Shown: piece after piece, positions 36,686 through 50,100 of the stretch
How the letters are laid out: each line of letters opens with the position of its first letter
How positions within the stretch are numbered: position 1 is the first letter of the stretch
Assembly (NCBI RefSeq): GCF_021155765.1
Contig: NC_060118.1
Coordinates: 9,545,646-9,609,645 of the forward strand
Direction of reading: 5' to 3'
DNA length: 64,000 nucleotides
Origin: Diprion similis
Taxonomy: Eukaryota; Arthropoda; Insecta; Hymenoptera; Diprionidae
Notes under the pieces: generated by a model
The model's database searches: none
Seen by the model: only the letters and a program-made list of their open reading frames with translations
Told to the model about the DNA's origin: nothing
Position numbers and translations under genes: made by a program

Positions 36686-39600
36686 CCAAGCCAAGCCCCC
36701 ATTTTCATTCGCAATAAGGCATGCTTATAAGGATGCAGCTTCTTTCTCCAAAAAAAATTTCTCCCTCGCTGGACTTAAAAATCAGATGTGTACCAACGAC
36801 ACCAAAATTCCCTAGATCGGTCGTGATTAATTGTTGTGACGTTGGATCTGCGAGGGGAAAAAAATTGAGCGGGACTTTAAATTACTCACATCACAACTAT
36901 ACACGATGGCATTGAAGAGCAGGTTAGCATTCGGCAGAAAAATAATTCCCTAACAATATAGGGATTTCTTTAATACAGTTGGTACACGTCTCACTGAATG
37001 GCTTTAAAACCTCGAAGAAAGAGGCGTGTCGTTAGGAGTTCTAGGCACACCATGTATACTAAGACCACGACGATATAAGGTACTATTAACAGCTGCACAA
37101 TATTACACAAAGGGCAACACGAGATCCGATCTCCTTGCACTTTGTTCCACTTGTCGTTATAATTCCATGGCCTAAACTCTTAACTAATTTTAAATTTAAA
37201 TTGCATTATTACCTCGATTGCGCAATATCGTGCAGAAGCGCAGTGCGCAAATATACTTAAATACAATTTAGTACTATTAATGAAATTCGCAGGAGCGAAT
37301 AGGCTCGCGTATTATACATATATATATATGTATATATATATATACAGGCGTAAACTCTGATCCCAATGCAACTGCGTTATATTATATCCACGGCATAAAG
37401 TGAAGTAATTAACTAGTTTTATAAGCTGACTACACGCCATTACCGTATAATTAATTAACGTGTTAAAAAACATATTTGAAACGATGAATTCTTTCTCCGA
37501 GTTAAAATTTCATTGGCAAACATACAATGTAATTCAACATTTCAAAATCTTGTGCAAGAAAAAGAATTAGAAATGAATTTTTCTAAACTGAAAAAAAATC
37601 ACATTTATTGTACTTAGACTAGAATATTCTAATAAAATAATCACAGTTACAAAATTATAGAACTTTAAACTATTCATCGATCTAATAGAGAGAGAGAGAG
37701 AGAGAGAAAAATTGTTGGCTATTTGCTATTGCAAAGTTGAAATTGTTTGTTTAAAGAATAAAAAAAAAAAAAGTAGTCATCAAAATTTTCTCCCTGTGAA
37801 TAATGGTAACAAAAAAAAAATTGAAAATTTCTCTCGATGATGAAACAAAAAATAAAAAGGAAAAAAAAATAAAATTATTCCCAAGTCTTTGATACGTGAT
37901 GTTTAAATTTTTCGCTATTACGCACCGCGGATAAGTTGCGTTTTGAGGATAATATTAAGAGAATGACGAAGAATGACGAAGAAATTGGCGTGGTGGAAAT
38001 AAACGTGCATGAAGAAACGCATCAGCAGCGGTAAGGATGCAGGCGATAGATTGAGGCCAAGATATCGTGCATTATAAGTTTCTAGGTGTGCGTAGACACA
38101 CGTACAGTAGGTACGAGATAGAGAAGCGCCTCATAGGGCGTATATTATACATTTTACGCGATGGTGATTAACTGCGGTTCGTGAACCGTTGGTTAACGAT
38201 GCAAACAGCCCAGCCCATCCGACCATGCAGAGCGTGTTTCTTCGCGAGTGCACTGCAGCATCTAGTAGCCTCCAATAGATGTAATTACGAAGAAGCGTTT
38301 GCAGCCCGCCAGTAGAGTCTTCGGTCTATATATTTTCATCCCGTTCCCCCGGTTTCAGCGCCGGCTTTCAGATATTCTCATAGGAATTCGAACGAGCGAG
38401 AAAACGAAGAAGATCTGACTATGGAATGAAAAATAAAAAGCAAAAAATATACACACATAGAACTTTATCGTCAAAAACAAAGGTACTCTCTTATTCTTCA
38501 TCCGGAGAAGTGATGTTCGATCTTTTAATAGCTTCCTTTAAAGGGTTGCAAGAAAAAATTCGGGACAGCTAGTTTATTACGTTGAGAATAACGTTTTCTG
38601 ACAAAAATGCTAATAAGCTTGTGTGTAATTTTTTTTTTTTTTTTTTTCTACCGGAAAAGATTTCGCCAAAAGATGTGTTTGATTTTTTAATTAACAAAAG
38701 TTGGTCAATTAAGGTATTTTTTACTGGAAGATTCTTGGTGAAAAAATTTGCACAAATTTTTCCAATTACGGAAATACGAAGACACTATAAGGGACAGTAA
38801 TCTAAATTTGATTTGGAAATAGTCCGCGTGAATTGAGCTTGCGATTGAGTCGAAAATTTCTTGAGAATAAAAATTTATCACGTCACGCGTGAAGAGGGGA
38901 AAATAATTAGCGTCTAAAACCGGCTGAAAATCAGGTATGCGTATTAAATGCGTTTTCCTTTCAACGAGGCGTGCTGCGCGCCGATGGACCGTTGAAGCGC
39001 AACAAGTTCCTATATATACATAGGTATAAACATACATGTAAACTAATCAAGCTACCCGAGGCGTAGTTATAAATGTTTTCGTGTTAAATAGAATGGCAAC
39101 CGAGGGCATAAATCACCCCGGAATAGGACAAGGCCTTCTTCTGTGTGTCGTCGCTTACTTACGAACATCATTTATGTTTTCTTTTTCCTTTCCCGATTCT
39201 TAAAATTCGTTCATTTCTATTCCTCGTTTTTCCATTGTAGTTCTGGGAGCTGTTTGAAAAAACGCCGAGAGCAAAAAGAAAAATTTCACGATACGTATGT
39301 TACAAATTTGTAATGGGAAAAATCTTCAAAAACAAATCTCGCAAACTGTTTAAATACTCGTTCGATTTTTCCCCTTCACAATTAAATTAAAAATATCTCT
39401 TTAAACAGACGATTTGTCGGAAATTATTTTATTTTACCGCAGAATGTGACTAAAATAATTTCTTCGAACAACCGCGCATAGTTACAAAATGATCATAAAA
39501 GAAAGAGAGTAGAAAAAAGCGTAAAAAGAATGATTCAAGTTAGTTGTTAGGTTATTCTCGAAGTGAATGAAAATTGAAAAACAGATACAGTCTGAATGAC

Positions 39601-41010
39601 TGTATGAAATTTTTTTCAACAAAACAAGCTGCGGTTGATACCGTGATGGAATATTTTATGCATCAACAAAATTCCAGCTCCTCAACATCAACTTACAAGT
39701 TTCTCTTGATCTCGAAACTACAGTTTGTTTAATACACCTTACGTATCAACGTTCGGGTACAGAAATAGAGGTTTGGTAGTAAGTATAATAACATTTAAAC
39801 CTATAATATATACCTACCACCGCCTACATCGGACGTTCCGTGAATGATTTCTTAAACTTCCGCGAAACGTCAGTCGTCACTCCCGGATGCATGCTTAAAA
39901 TTTTCATTTTTTCCTCTACATCTCGTTAAATTTAGATCTGACTAATTTCTCACCTACATACACTGAACAACGTCATCGCAGACCGTAGAAATTGGCTCTG
40001 TGGCAAGGTCCAAATCGTTAATGTATTATTATACCATAATAATTTAATGGTGCTCGTCAACCACTAAAAAGCTCGATGTCAACGTATCGCCTTACCGCAG
40101 ACAACCGGTTTCACGCGACTAAAATTGCGCCCTACCAAAGGCAACCGATTGCACGTAACTGAACTTGAGCCTTAGAACAGACAACCGTACATACCGTACA
40201 TGTGACATTGATACGCGCCGTACTGTAGACAACCGAACCTACGTGCAAGTTTGATTGCAGTGACTTGTTAGGCGTTGGCGAATTTTGGTTTCGAAATCGC
40301 TGGAAGAATTGAAAAAAAATCGTACAATATACATGAAGGACAATCAATGGTTTTTTTTTTGTTGTTGACAAAAATGAATTTGTAGCTGGACGACAGTTTC
40401 AAAAAAATTAATGCAGAAGGTAATAATTAATAAATATTTACTTTTCTTATAAGATTGTATTTTTTGTAAAACGTAATTTTATATCAAACATTTTCGTACG
40501 ATGAATTATGAATTTCGATTAGTAGCCGATTATTATTCAGATTTTCTACATTACAGTTGAAAGTCACACTGCGAGAGATAATCTTTCAAGAGGCAAGAAA
40601 GAAAGAAAAAAAATCATTCAGAATTGTGATTATAAATTTCGCGAAATCCATCGTTGAATACTTAAAACCATTGATGTATTTTATTAAGAATATAATTTTA
40701 CAAAACGTCGTAAAACGGCTTACAAATGCATAAAAGTATAGAACTTTTTAGACTTATAATATATATATTTTTTCATAAGTATCATATAACATTTGATTGT
40801 TGGAATTTCAAGTTTACACAAATTTTGCACCTGTGCGAAATCGGTGAAAAGACGGGATAAAAACCAAGCAGATTTTGTGGTATATTTTGAATAACTTTCT
40901 GCGGCATGGTGATGAATATTATAAGTCGAAAAATAAAACGTCAGTGTAAAGGAAAAAAAATTTGATAATTCTGAAATGTGTAAATCTCGAAATCCTCCAA
41001 GTTAACATCA
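36686..41010. other. No gene recognised
   Basis: Mostly AT-rich. A patch of balanced composition at 38000-38420 has a TATATA motif (about 38327-38334) and could be a promoter or 5' UTR, but no conserved coding exon follows on either strand. Degenerate tandem repeats lie at 40088-40255. Confidence 0.45.
40088..40255 (+). repeat. Degenerate ~42-base tandem repeat
   Basis: Four diverged units, each with a GCC(T)TAC-like start, then CAACCG, a CACG-type or TACG-type segment and a short ATTG/CTTG end. AGACAACCG is exact in three units and AGGCAACCG replaces it in one. Purpose unknown; it could be decayed satellite or repeated binding sites. Confidence 0.55.
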
Positions 41011-41069
41011 TCAGTGATGTGTCTTCCTTTCCTCGGGAGTCTGCGAAATGAGATAAAAATATTACTTGA

Positions 41070-41105
<36 letters not shown>

Positions 41106-44100
41106 AATTATGTATGTACTTAGACCTGAATAAGAAAATGACAAATTAAAATCACGTAAAAATACCAACCATGTCCGCGAAATGATTGATGCCCATTTTA
41201 AAAGTGGTAATTCCCTTCTCGAAATCCGCGTTATGTTTAGCAATTTTTTCCTTACTCTCGAGATAAATTGCCATCCTCTTTTTCTCCTCCTCAACGTTCT
41301 CGTACTTCTTGTTGTGTTTTGCCTGCGTAAAATTCTTTACCGTTAATCAGTGTCCGGCTATAGTTTTAACTCTAGTATTTGCAGATAACGGTACTAGTGA
41401 AAACGGTAAATTCGACTGAGAGAGAAAAAAGAAAAAAAAAGTCCATCATCTCCGTACATATTTATACACCCGGTGCAGCAATATTTATAATCTCGAAAGA
41501 TTTTTTCACTATGATACGATGTAAAACACGATATGTCCTAAGATTACTTATGATTCTTGAATTATGCAACGCGTTGGCAGAAATTTGTCTCTTTACCGTT
41601 AAAAATCCAAATTCACTTACTATTGGGGTAAAACATTTTTTTTTTTTATTTTTATTTTTTTTGCTAAAAAACTTTTTGCTGTTTTTATTTTAATATAAAT
41701 GTAAAATTATATTTTTACGGCACGGGCATTGAAAAGTTCACTTTTTGTGGCAGTTTTCGTTCCTGAAAGTGACGCTTTATACGGCAGCGAACAAAGTTGC
41801 GGAATAAAGTCTTTATTCCGCAGTTTTGATGCGCAGTTCGAAGTACGCATCCCAAACTGCCGAATAAAGTAGCTTCGTCGAACAGATCGCGACATAACCT
41901 CACTCTTCGTTTTGATTTTCAATGCCCATACCGTAAAAAATATTGTATGTGGCATGCCCGTAAACCGTTTTTTGGCTCGGATAATTTCAGTACTCGCTTC
42001 CGGCTCGCCTTCAGCTCGTCCTGAAATCTTTATTCTTGCCAAAAAAACAAGTGGTTCACAGGCATGCCACACAAATAGCTATTAAAAACAAACGTCAGAA
42101 GTTAGGTTATTTCACCCTCCGGAGAAAATCTCACGAGTACAGAAATTTTTGATGATTATCCCAAGTGATTAAACGTATCAGAGGTGACAAACGCATTCAT
42201 TCATTCATTCATTCATTTATTCATTGTAACAAAATACGTTGTCAAATGTACGGTCTTATAGACTTGACTAAGACTTAATTTAGATTTTTCTAAAACGCCT
42301 AGATTCGCATGAATTGCTTTATAATGAAACAGCCTCTTGGAATTGTACCACCTCCACATCAACTGTATTACATTTTGAAAACCCTGTCAAGCTGTCAAAT
42401 GATCAAGATAACCGATAAACACCGTCAATATCATTATAAACGATCAAATCCATATAATCAACAAATAATTTAAAGGAATGTTCTGACGACTGGTGTAGGT
42501 ATCAACTGTTCCTCTAATCACCAGTAACGTCTACACTTGCGATATTCTTTTAGCCATATCAATTAACAACTTGTCCGTAAAAAATGATAATAGATAAGAC
42601 AATCTCAGGGTATATCTGAGAGTGGAAAATTATTTACCAGGAAAAGATAACTTGGGGATAAATTATTTTAAGGCACAATTTATTAAAATTATCTTTGTTT
42701 CGATGCACAATGCAAGAGTATATTTTATAGTAAACAAACAAAAAAGATACATAAGTAAATGATACACGATCTCCGTCGAAGTGACTATATAGCGCCAAAC
42801 ACCTTTGACATTACCTATACACAAGCTATCGTCCAAAATTTCCACTAAACATTATCACAATTATGGAAAAAATTATCGCATTTGTATCCTAAGCGAGACA
42901 CCGTGTAGGGGGACCTGGAGGAAATTTGCTGTGTCCATGACAATGGGCTTCAAATCCGAGGACGGCGTGAATCGGTATTTGGACAGCAAGCTGACGATGC
43001 CAACCTTCGTTTGAAGTAAACCAAACCTCATACCTGTCGCGAAAAGATAGAAAGAATAGCTATTTATGCGGCATGCCCGTAAACCGCCTGTTTTTTTTTT
43101 GGCAAGGATAAAGATTTCAGAACGAGCTGAAGACGAGCCGGAAGCGAGCCGGAAGCGAGTACTGAAATTATCTGAGCCAAAAAACGGTTTACGTGCATGT
43201 CACATACAATATTTTTTACGGTACGGGCATTGTAAAGCAAAACGAAGAGTGAGGTTATGTCGCGATCTGTTCGACGAAGCTACTTTATTCGCCATTTTGG
43301 AATGCGCACTTCGAACTGCGCATCAAAACTGCGGAATAAAGACTTTATTCCGCAACTTTGTTCGCTGCCGTATAAAGCGTGACTTTACGGAACGAAAACT
43401 GCCACAAAAAGTGGACATTTCAATGCCCATGCCGTAAAAAGATACGTTTCAACCTAGTTTGAGCGACTCGTAGATACGACGAGAGTAAACTAAACGTACC
43501 GATGCAATTCCTGGGACCCTCGCCAAATGGCAAATAAGCGTACGGATGCCTCTTGGCGATATTCTCCTCGTCGAAACGTTCCGGGTCGAATTTTTCCGGT
43601 TCCGGAAATATATCGGGGTCCGTATGGAGTCCCAGAACCGGAATCAGTATCCCGGTACCCTTCTCGACGCGGAGTCCAGTTCCCGGAAGCTCAATGTCGT
43701 CCTCGCACACTCGGTTGAGCATCGGGATAACCGGGTACTTTCTCAGAGTTTCTATGAATTTCGAAGATCGATTCTCAGTCGCTGGACTAACTCGAGAAAA
43801 GTAGCCAAGGTGGACATTTTTATTGACATGTTTTAGTCCATAAAAAAAAAACCTATCAGACGCGTAATATTTTCCGGAATTACAATTCGCCCGTTTGAGG
43901 AGTAAAAACCAACCTTAAGGTTTACCTTCGAAAAATTAAGGGTAAAAACGAAATGATTTTACTTCGTTACCGATAGATCTTATTCATGTTCAAGTTAATT
44001 ATAAGATCGTTATCGAAACGATTTTGGAATTGTTTAAAATTCAGTAAACCGTAATTAAACAAGACGCACTCATATTTTAAAATCTTAGATTGTTAAAATC

Positions 44101-47100
44101 CATTGTAAAATTAAGAAAGTAGTATTTTTTTTTTCCGCAACGTTTCGTTACGATGATAACGTTGCTACCTTCAACCTCGTAAATCTTAAAATAATCGATT
44201 TTCGAAGTAAATTTTCGAGTTGGTTTTTACCCTTTCAACGGGCGGATTAATTAGCATCTCGGTTACTTTTCTTGTAAGGAATTTCAGGCTATCCGAATAT
44301 TCATTAAGTGATAGACGACGAACCGGAAACTACTTTGTGAAGATAGGGCATCGCCTTGATACTCTCGTAAGTCACACCCCCATATTCTTGTAGGACTTGA
44401 TTTATCTCTTCGGCCAATCGGTCTTGGATATCCAGATGCAGAGCCATCTCGTATAGGCAAAAGGTAACAGTCGACGACGAGGTATCGAAGCCGCCAATCC
44501 AAAAGACGAAAGCTTGCGCGGCTCCTTGAATGAGCGTAATTTTCTGATCGTCAAGCTCTAGGGTGGGATTAAAAAAAGACGTTGAGTAGGGTGAAATGAA
44601 TTTTCATCGTTCGTCAAAATTCTATAGATCTGAATTCTTTTGGAGAATTTGAAAAAAAAAATGATAAAGAACAGTTCACTTATGAATCACCTTTCGCTGG
44701 TACGGTTGACTTATCATTGTCATTTTGAACGTAACCCTTGTTCATCAGCTGTATAACAGAGTCCAAAAAGTCCTTTCGAACAATATTATTGGCAGTCCGA
44801 TACTCGACTGCTTCTCTGAAGGCGCGAATGAAGAATTTACTGATAGTCTCGTCAATGATAGGAATTTTGAAAAACTGTAACACGGATGGGAGCAAGAATC
44901 CCAAAATTCGTTTGACCAGTCGTGGTTCAAATATCTTTCTGCCCATGGTCCGAAATTCGGCGTCCGGATTCTCAAGACTGTTGCAATTGATGCCAAAAGC
45001 TACGGAAGCTATAACGTCGGTTGTAAACCTGTGACCGAATGAACCGAAAAAAACTGGTTAATATTCGCCGATACAGTAAAATGCCGCTGATCCAATCTAC
45101 CCTTAGAATTGATCAACAGACCTTGCCATGAGTTCTTTGACTTCAATAACTTCAGACTTCTTCGCATTTTGCTCAACCGCGTTGGCAAGTAGAACGGAAG
45201 TTTCCTTAACAGTGAAGAACATCTGTTTCATCTTGCTTGCAGTGAATGTCGGAGTGAACTTTGTCCTTAAATACTTCCATTTAGCCCCAGGCAGCGCAAA
45301 AAGATGTCCTGTCAAAGGATCGATCTTTTCATTGCAATATACACCGCGATCGTGAAAATGCGCGAACTCCTTGGTGAGTACAAAACGTATGAGATCAGGT
45401 TTGGCAATGATCAAAGCAGGTGAAGTCAGGTTGTAGACACCAATGACCGGATTCTTTTTATACTCCGCATATACATCGGCGATCATTTGACCTGAAAGGC
45501 AAAAGCCAAAGTTGTTCTCAATTTGAAAATTCGACAAAAATCACTCGTCAAATGAGATTGTAGAAAATTCCAAGACCGTCATACCCATCGAACGTTTTCC
45601 TTTGGTGACAGGCCCCAAGCTGCCAAAAGGAATGGCCGGTTTGGGATGAGCGACGTTTTTCGAACTCCAGTAATTGAAGGCCACATATTTCACGTATAGA
45701 TATAAACCGAATACGATACTGATTACTATACAACTAAATTCGAATAAATAGTTGGTAAAAATCGCCATATTTTCGATACTTTTCCAAAGAAATTTATTCA
45801 CAATAACTAACTGTCCTCAAATGTTTATCCGATGATAACCAATCTCCACGCCCGATAAAAAAAATAAAAAAAAATAAAAAATAAAAATTCACTTCAGAGT
45901 AAACTTCAGCTTTAGGCAGCTTAATAATGCCCAAAAAAATCTGCAGCCTAAACTTCTTCAAGAATATACTGTAGGTATAGCATTCGACTGTCCGTTGAGG
46001 CACTCAACCGCTATCTGAGTCTTGCCAGCGCTCCAAGACGAACAAACTACGGACTTTTATCTGATGCTACTGTATATGCGTTGTCCATTACCTCCCACTT
46101 TTTCTCCTCAAAAGAATACCAAGCATGATTTGTACGTTTGCAATTAAAGCACCGCTATCCCACCACGTTACAACGTATTAAGTAAGTCTATCGCATGGCT
46201 ATTCTGCACACATAAGGATGACTTAGCGATTTTCGTCAAGGCGACCAGCATGAGTAAGACCAGTGGCCTGCATTTTCACGAAAAAGCCCTACCTCGAAAC
46301 CAGATCAATCTACGAATCTGAAAGAAATTTCATTGTAGCGGGTATAATTCAACGAAGACAACAATGTCAAAGTGACGTATCTACATCTATAATAGGGTGT
46401 CGCAAAAAAAAAAAACCGACTATTTGTTCGTTTTTGAGTATCGTGCAACAAAATGTAAGTTTTCGATGTTTTAAGAGCCCACTCCGAAGGACAGCTAAAT
46501 AAAAAATTCTCAAGAGGTCACTCCACATTTTTTAAAACGTCAGAAATTGTCAAAAATCGATTTTTTTTTTTTTTTTTAATTTTCTTTCTCGTTACGGTAT
46601 AATTTTATAGACCAAAAAGAAAAAAAAAATAAGTTTCCGAAAGTTCCAGTTCAAAGTTTGAATTTTGAATGGTCGCTCATGATTGTTTTTCAATTTTTTG
46701 GTGGATTTCTTTAGATCTTTTCGAGCGACCTTTTAATATTCATATTAAAATTTCATAAATTTTTTTTCTTTCATTTAGTAAAAAGAAAAAATCGATAAAA
46801 ATACACCGCGACATGAATTAAAAATCAAACAAAATATTGAAAACATAATTTTTTTAATTTAATTTTTTGACGATTTTTGACATATTACAAAATTTGGAGC
46901 GACCTCTTAAAATAATTTTTTTTTAACTGTCCTTTGGAGTCGACTCTTAAAACATCAAAAACTAACATTTTGTCATACGAGACTCGAAAAAAAAAAAAAA
47001 ATAGTCGGTTTTTTTGCGCTACCCTAACCTACAATCGTCACTGAGTTTTTCCAATTTTCACCGATTCCAGCAACATCTTGAGAGTTAAAGTGTGAATTAA

Positions 47101-50100
47101 TATTGAACCTATCGAAAGTTTCTTTCACTGAAATTTTTACAACATTCGTGCCAAACTACTGAACCATTCTGTACGATCAAATGATTTTTCATCTCAATGC
47201 GTAGACGTAATTCCAACATGATCGTCCCATTTATCATCATTCTCATATTACATCAGTTATTCTGAATTTCCAAACGTTGATCTATACGCAGATTCGAGAT
47301 CAGTGACCCAATTTTTCTGTATAGAAATGAATCCCGCACAGAAACGAAAGATATGGCGTCGATGAATCAGTGACGACAAAAATCACAGCATGCAGGAAAA
47401 GAGTCTGCCGTGCTTATTCACAATATCAATGCAATTCACAAATTCCCATTCTCTCACGTCAGTTGCATATCCAATAATTGTCATAATTCGTACAAAAACA
47501 AAGTCGCATTTCGTTTTGTACCGCAAACAAGTTAACCAGAAAAATGGAAGGTATTCAATGAACATTATTTTCCATGTACTTAAGTTTTCACCGTGACAAG
47601 CTAATTGTTTCGATAAGTTTAGACCTTATCGCATCAGCGTTGTCCGATAGCAGGACCGTATTTACTGCTGATTGTGAGATAATCGACCATCCAACGTAAC
47701 CATACGACGTATTACTCATTTTGCGCAAACGACAATGGCGTCCGTTTGACTCTCTGAAATCGTTCTTATTATCATTTGCGCTACAGACGAGAAAGGAACA
47801 AGTTTCCGTAGAGAAGCTACTGCAGTTTTTTTTTCTTCTTCTTCTTGTTGTCTAACTTCTATCAAGGTAATCAAGTGTCCATTAGACTCAGGGACTATGA
47901 ATAATACGTAACTCGGAAGTGACTGGTTTCACACGGTGTTATAAAATATCATATAAACTCTTCTCGGCAACGATTTTCTTCAGGCACTATATCACCAAAT
48001 GGTTTGACCACCACCATAATTGGGTCAAGAACAACATAATCAAAGCGTTGATTGACGATGTGAAGGGAGGGAGTGCAATTGTGTCCTATTTTCACGTTGA
48101 TTGATTTTTTACTGCTGAGACTTAAGATATAAGTTGTTTTTTCTTATCTTATCGATTCACGAACGGATCCGGGATAAAAGTTTTTTGAAACTTGACGAAA
48201 TTTGCAAGAAAGTTTCGGTTTTTAAAGTTACCAAAAAAATATTCTAATATAATGTGTATCGTTACACTCAAAGTTTAAATAAATAAATAAGTAATAATAA
48301 TAATTGTGATGTACAAGTAACTATATCATTATAGTTATCAATATAAAATTTTCTAGATATAGCCATATAAAATCTTTTCGATAATTCCCTAAATTTTTTC
48401 AGTTAACGAAAACCTTGGCATCAATTTACTTCGGCTGTGAAATTTCCTGACGTTCAATCAACTGATTTTCACGAAGAAAAATTTCTACGATACCGCTGTT
48501 TTTTTTGACTGACTGTATAAAAAAGATTGCAAAAAAAGAGGAATAAATTTTATGAATTTCATGAAAGAAAGAATTAAGTTCGTTTATTATTGTTCAGATT
48601 ATCAACTGCAAACTCGTATTTTTTTTTTGCCCAATTTTTATAAATCCGCCAATTTATATAAATATATAACAGTTTCGTTCGTTATTACATCTAAATGAAT
48701 AATTCACCAGAAGTGATTCATTAGCGAATTTATTTTATTTTTATTTTATTTTTTTCTAAATAAGCTTGTAGAATTCATAAAACTTGTAGACATTCGACAC
48801 AAGTTTTTCGACATTGAGAAACGAGGATACTACACAACAATGTAAGTTCTCCGAAAGTTACGAGACTCGATTAACTTGAACCCCTCGTAGGTGACTTGAC
48901 TGAAGCATACGACGAAGATTAACAACAAAAAGAAGGAATAACCAAGCTAATTTAAACCGCAAACAGAGATTGTAAATATCATCATGCGGTTCACATTCCA
49001 GAGAGAAATTCAATTATTGCTCTATAATCATGTCGACTGAAAGGCTGCATGTGATATGCATTGAACATTGTGCCATGATTCACCGCATATACTGTTAACC
49101 ATATCACCATAACAATTTGTCATAACAACAAATCTCATTCGATAAAGATTTTTCACGCTCTGTTTGACTGTATATCGCTTATTTACACCTTCCGTACAAA
49201 CTTTGTACTTTGTATCTGCACCACGCAATCACTACACAACAAAAAGGAAGTAGAAAACAAAGGAACGCTGACGAATGAGTAACTAATAGGTACATGAAAT
49301 GCATTATCGGTATGATTTTTACGGAAGCTTTTTCTGTTCAAGTTCAATAATTTTTAGAGTTATTTAAGCCAGCCTAAAAGTTGCATATTTTGATCTTTAA
49401 GGGGACACGTCAGTGAAACTCTAAACGGTTTCGATTTGCTTGAAACTTGAACTCATAATAAAGCTCTATAAAACAAGTGGTTTTCGCTCGGTTTTAATCA
49501 GTTACGTTCCAGATGTGTTCAGTTATTATTTAAAATAACGTCAGAAAGTGTTGTTTTTCGAAAGGCTCCTTGCGTCACAATTCTCATTGTAAAAATCTGA
49601 AAAAATTCCACAGCCATTAGAGGAGTGTGTGAAACAAAATTTACCGTAAAAATTGCAATCCGACAAGTTACCACGTAATTGACAATTTTCACAAAAATTC
49701 ACAAAAATTGTCAATGACCAATTATTAGGACAATTACGTGATAACTTGTCGGATTGCAATTTCCATGGTAACTTTTGTTCTCTACGCTCCTCTAATGGCT
49801 GTGGAAGTTTTTCAGATTTTTACCACGAAAATTTTGACTCAAGAAGCTTTTCGAAAAAACACCACTTTTTCACGTTATTTTAAATAATAACTGAACACAT
49901 GTGAAAACCAGCTGTTTTATAGAAATTTATTACGAGTCCAAATTTCAAGCAAATCGAAATAGTTTAGCGAGTTTCACTGACGTGTCCCCTTAATCGTTTT
50001 ACATAATTTTCGCGGTTGAACATTTCGACCCGTATTTCAACTCGTACGCTCAACAATTCAAAGTTTTTCATCCATAGGATAATCGGCCAACAACCACCGA

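Noticed and set aside
41707-42072. 121-codon frame, similar in other copies of the composite element
   Set aside because: Similarity is explained by the element being repeated; no domain, and internal palindromes force paired codon patterns. Not a gene on present evidence.
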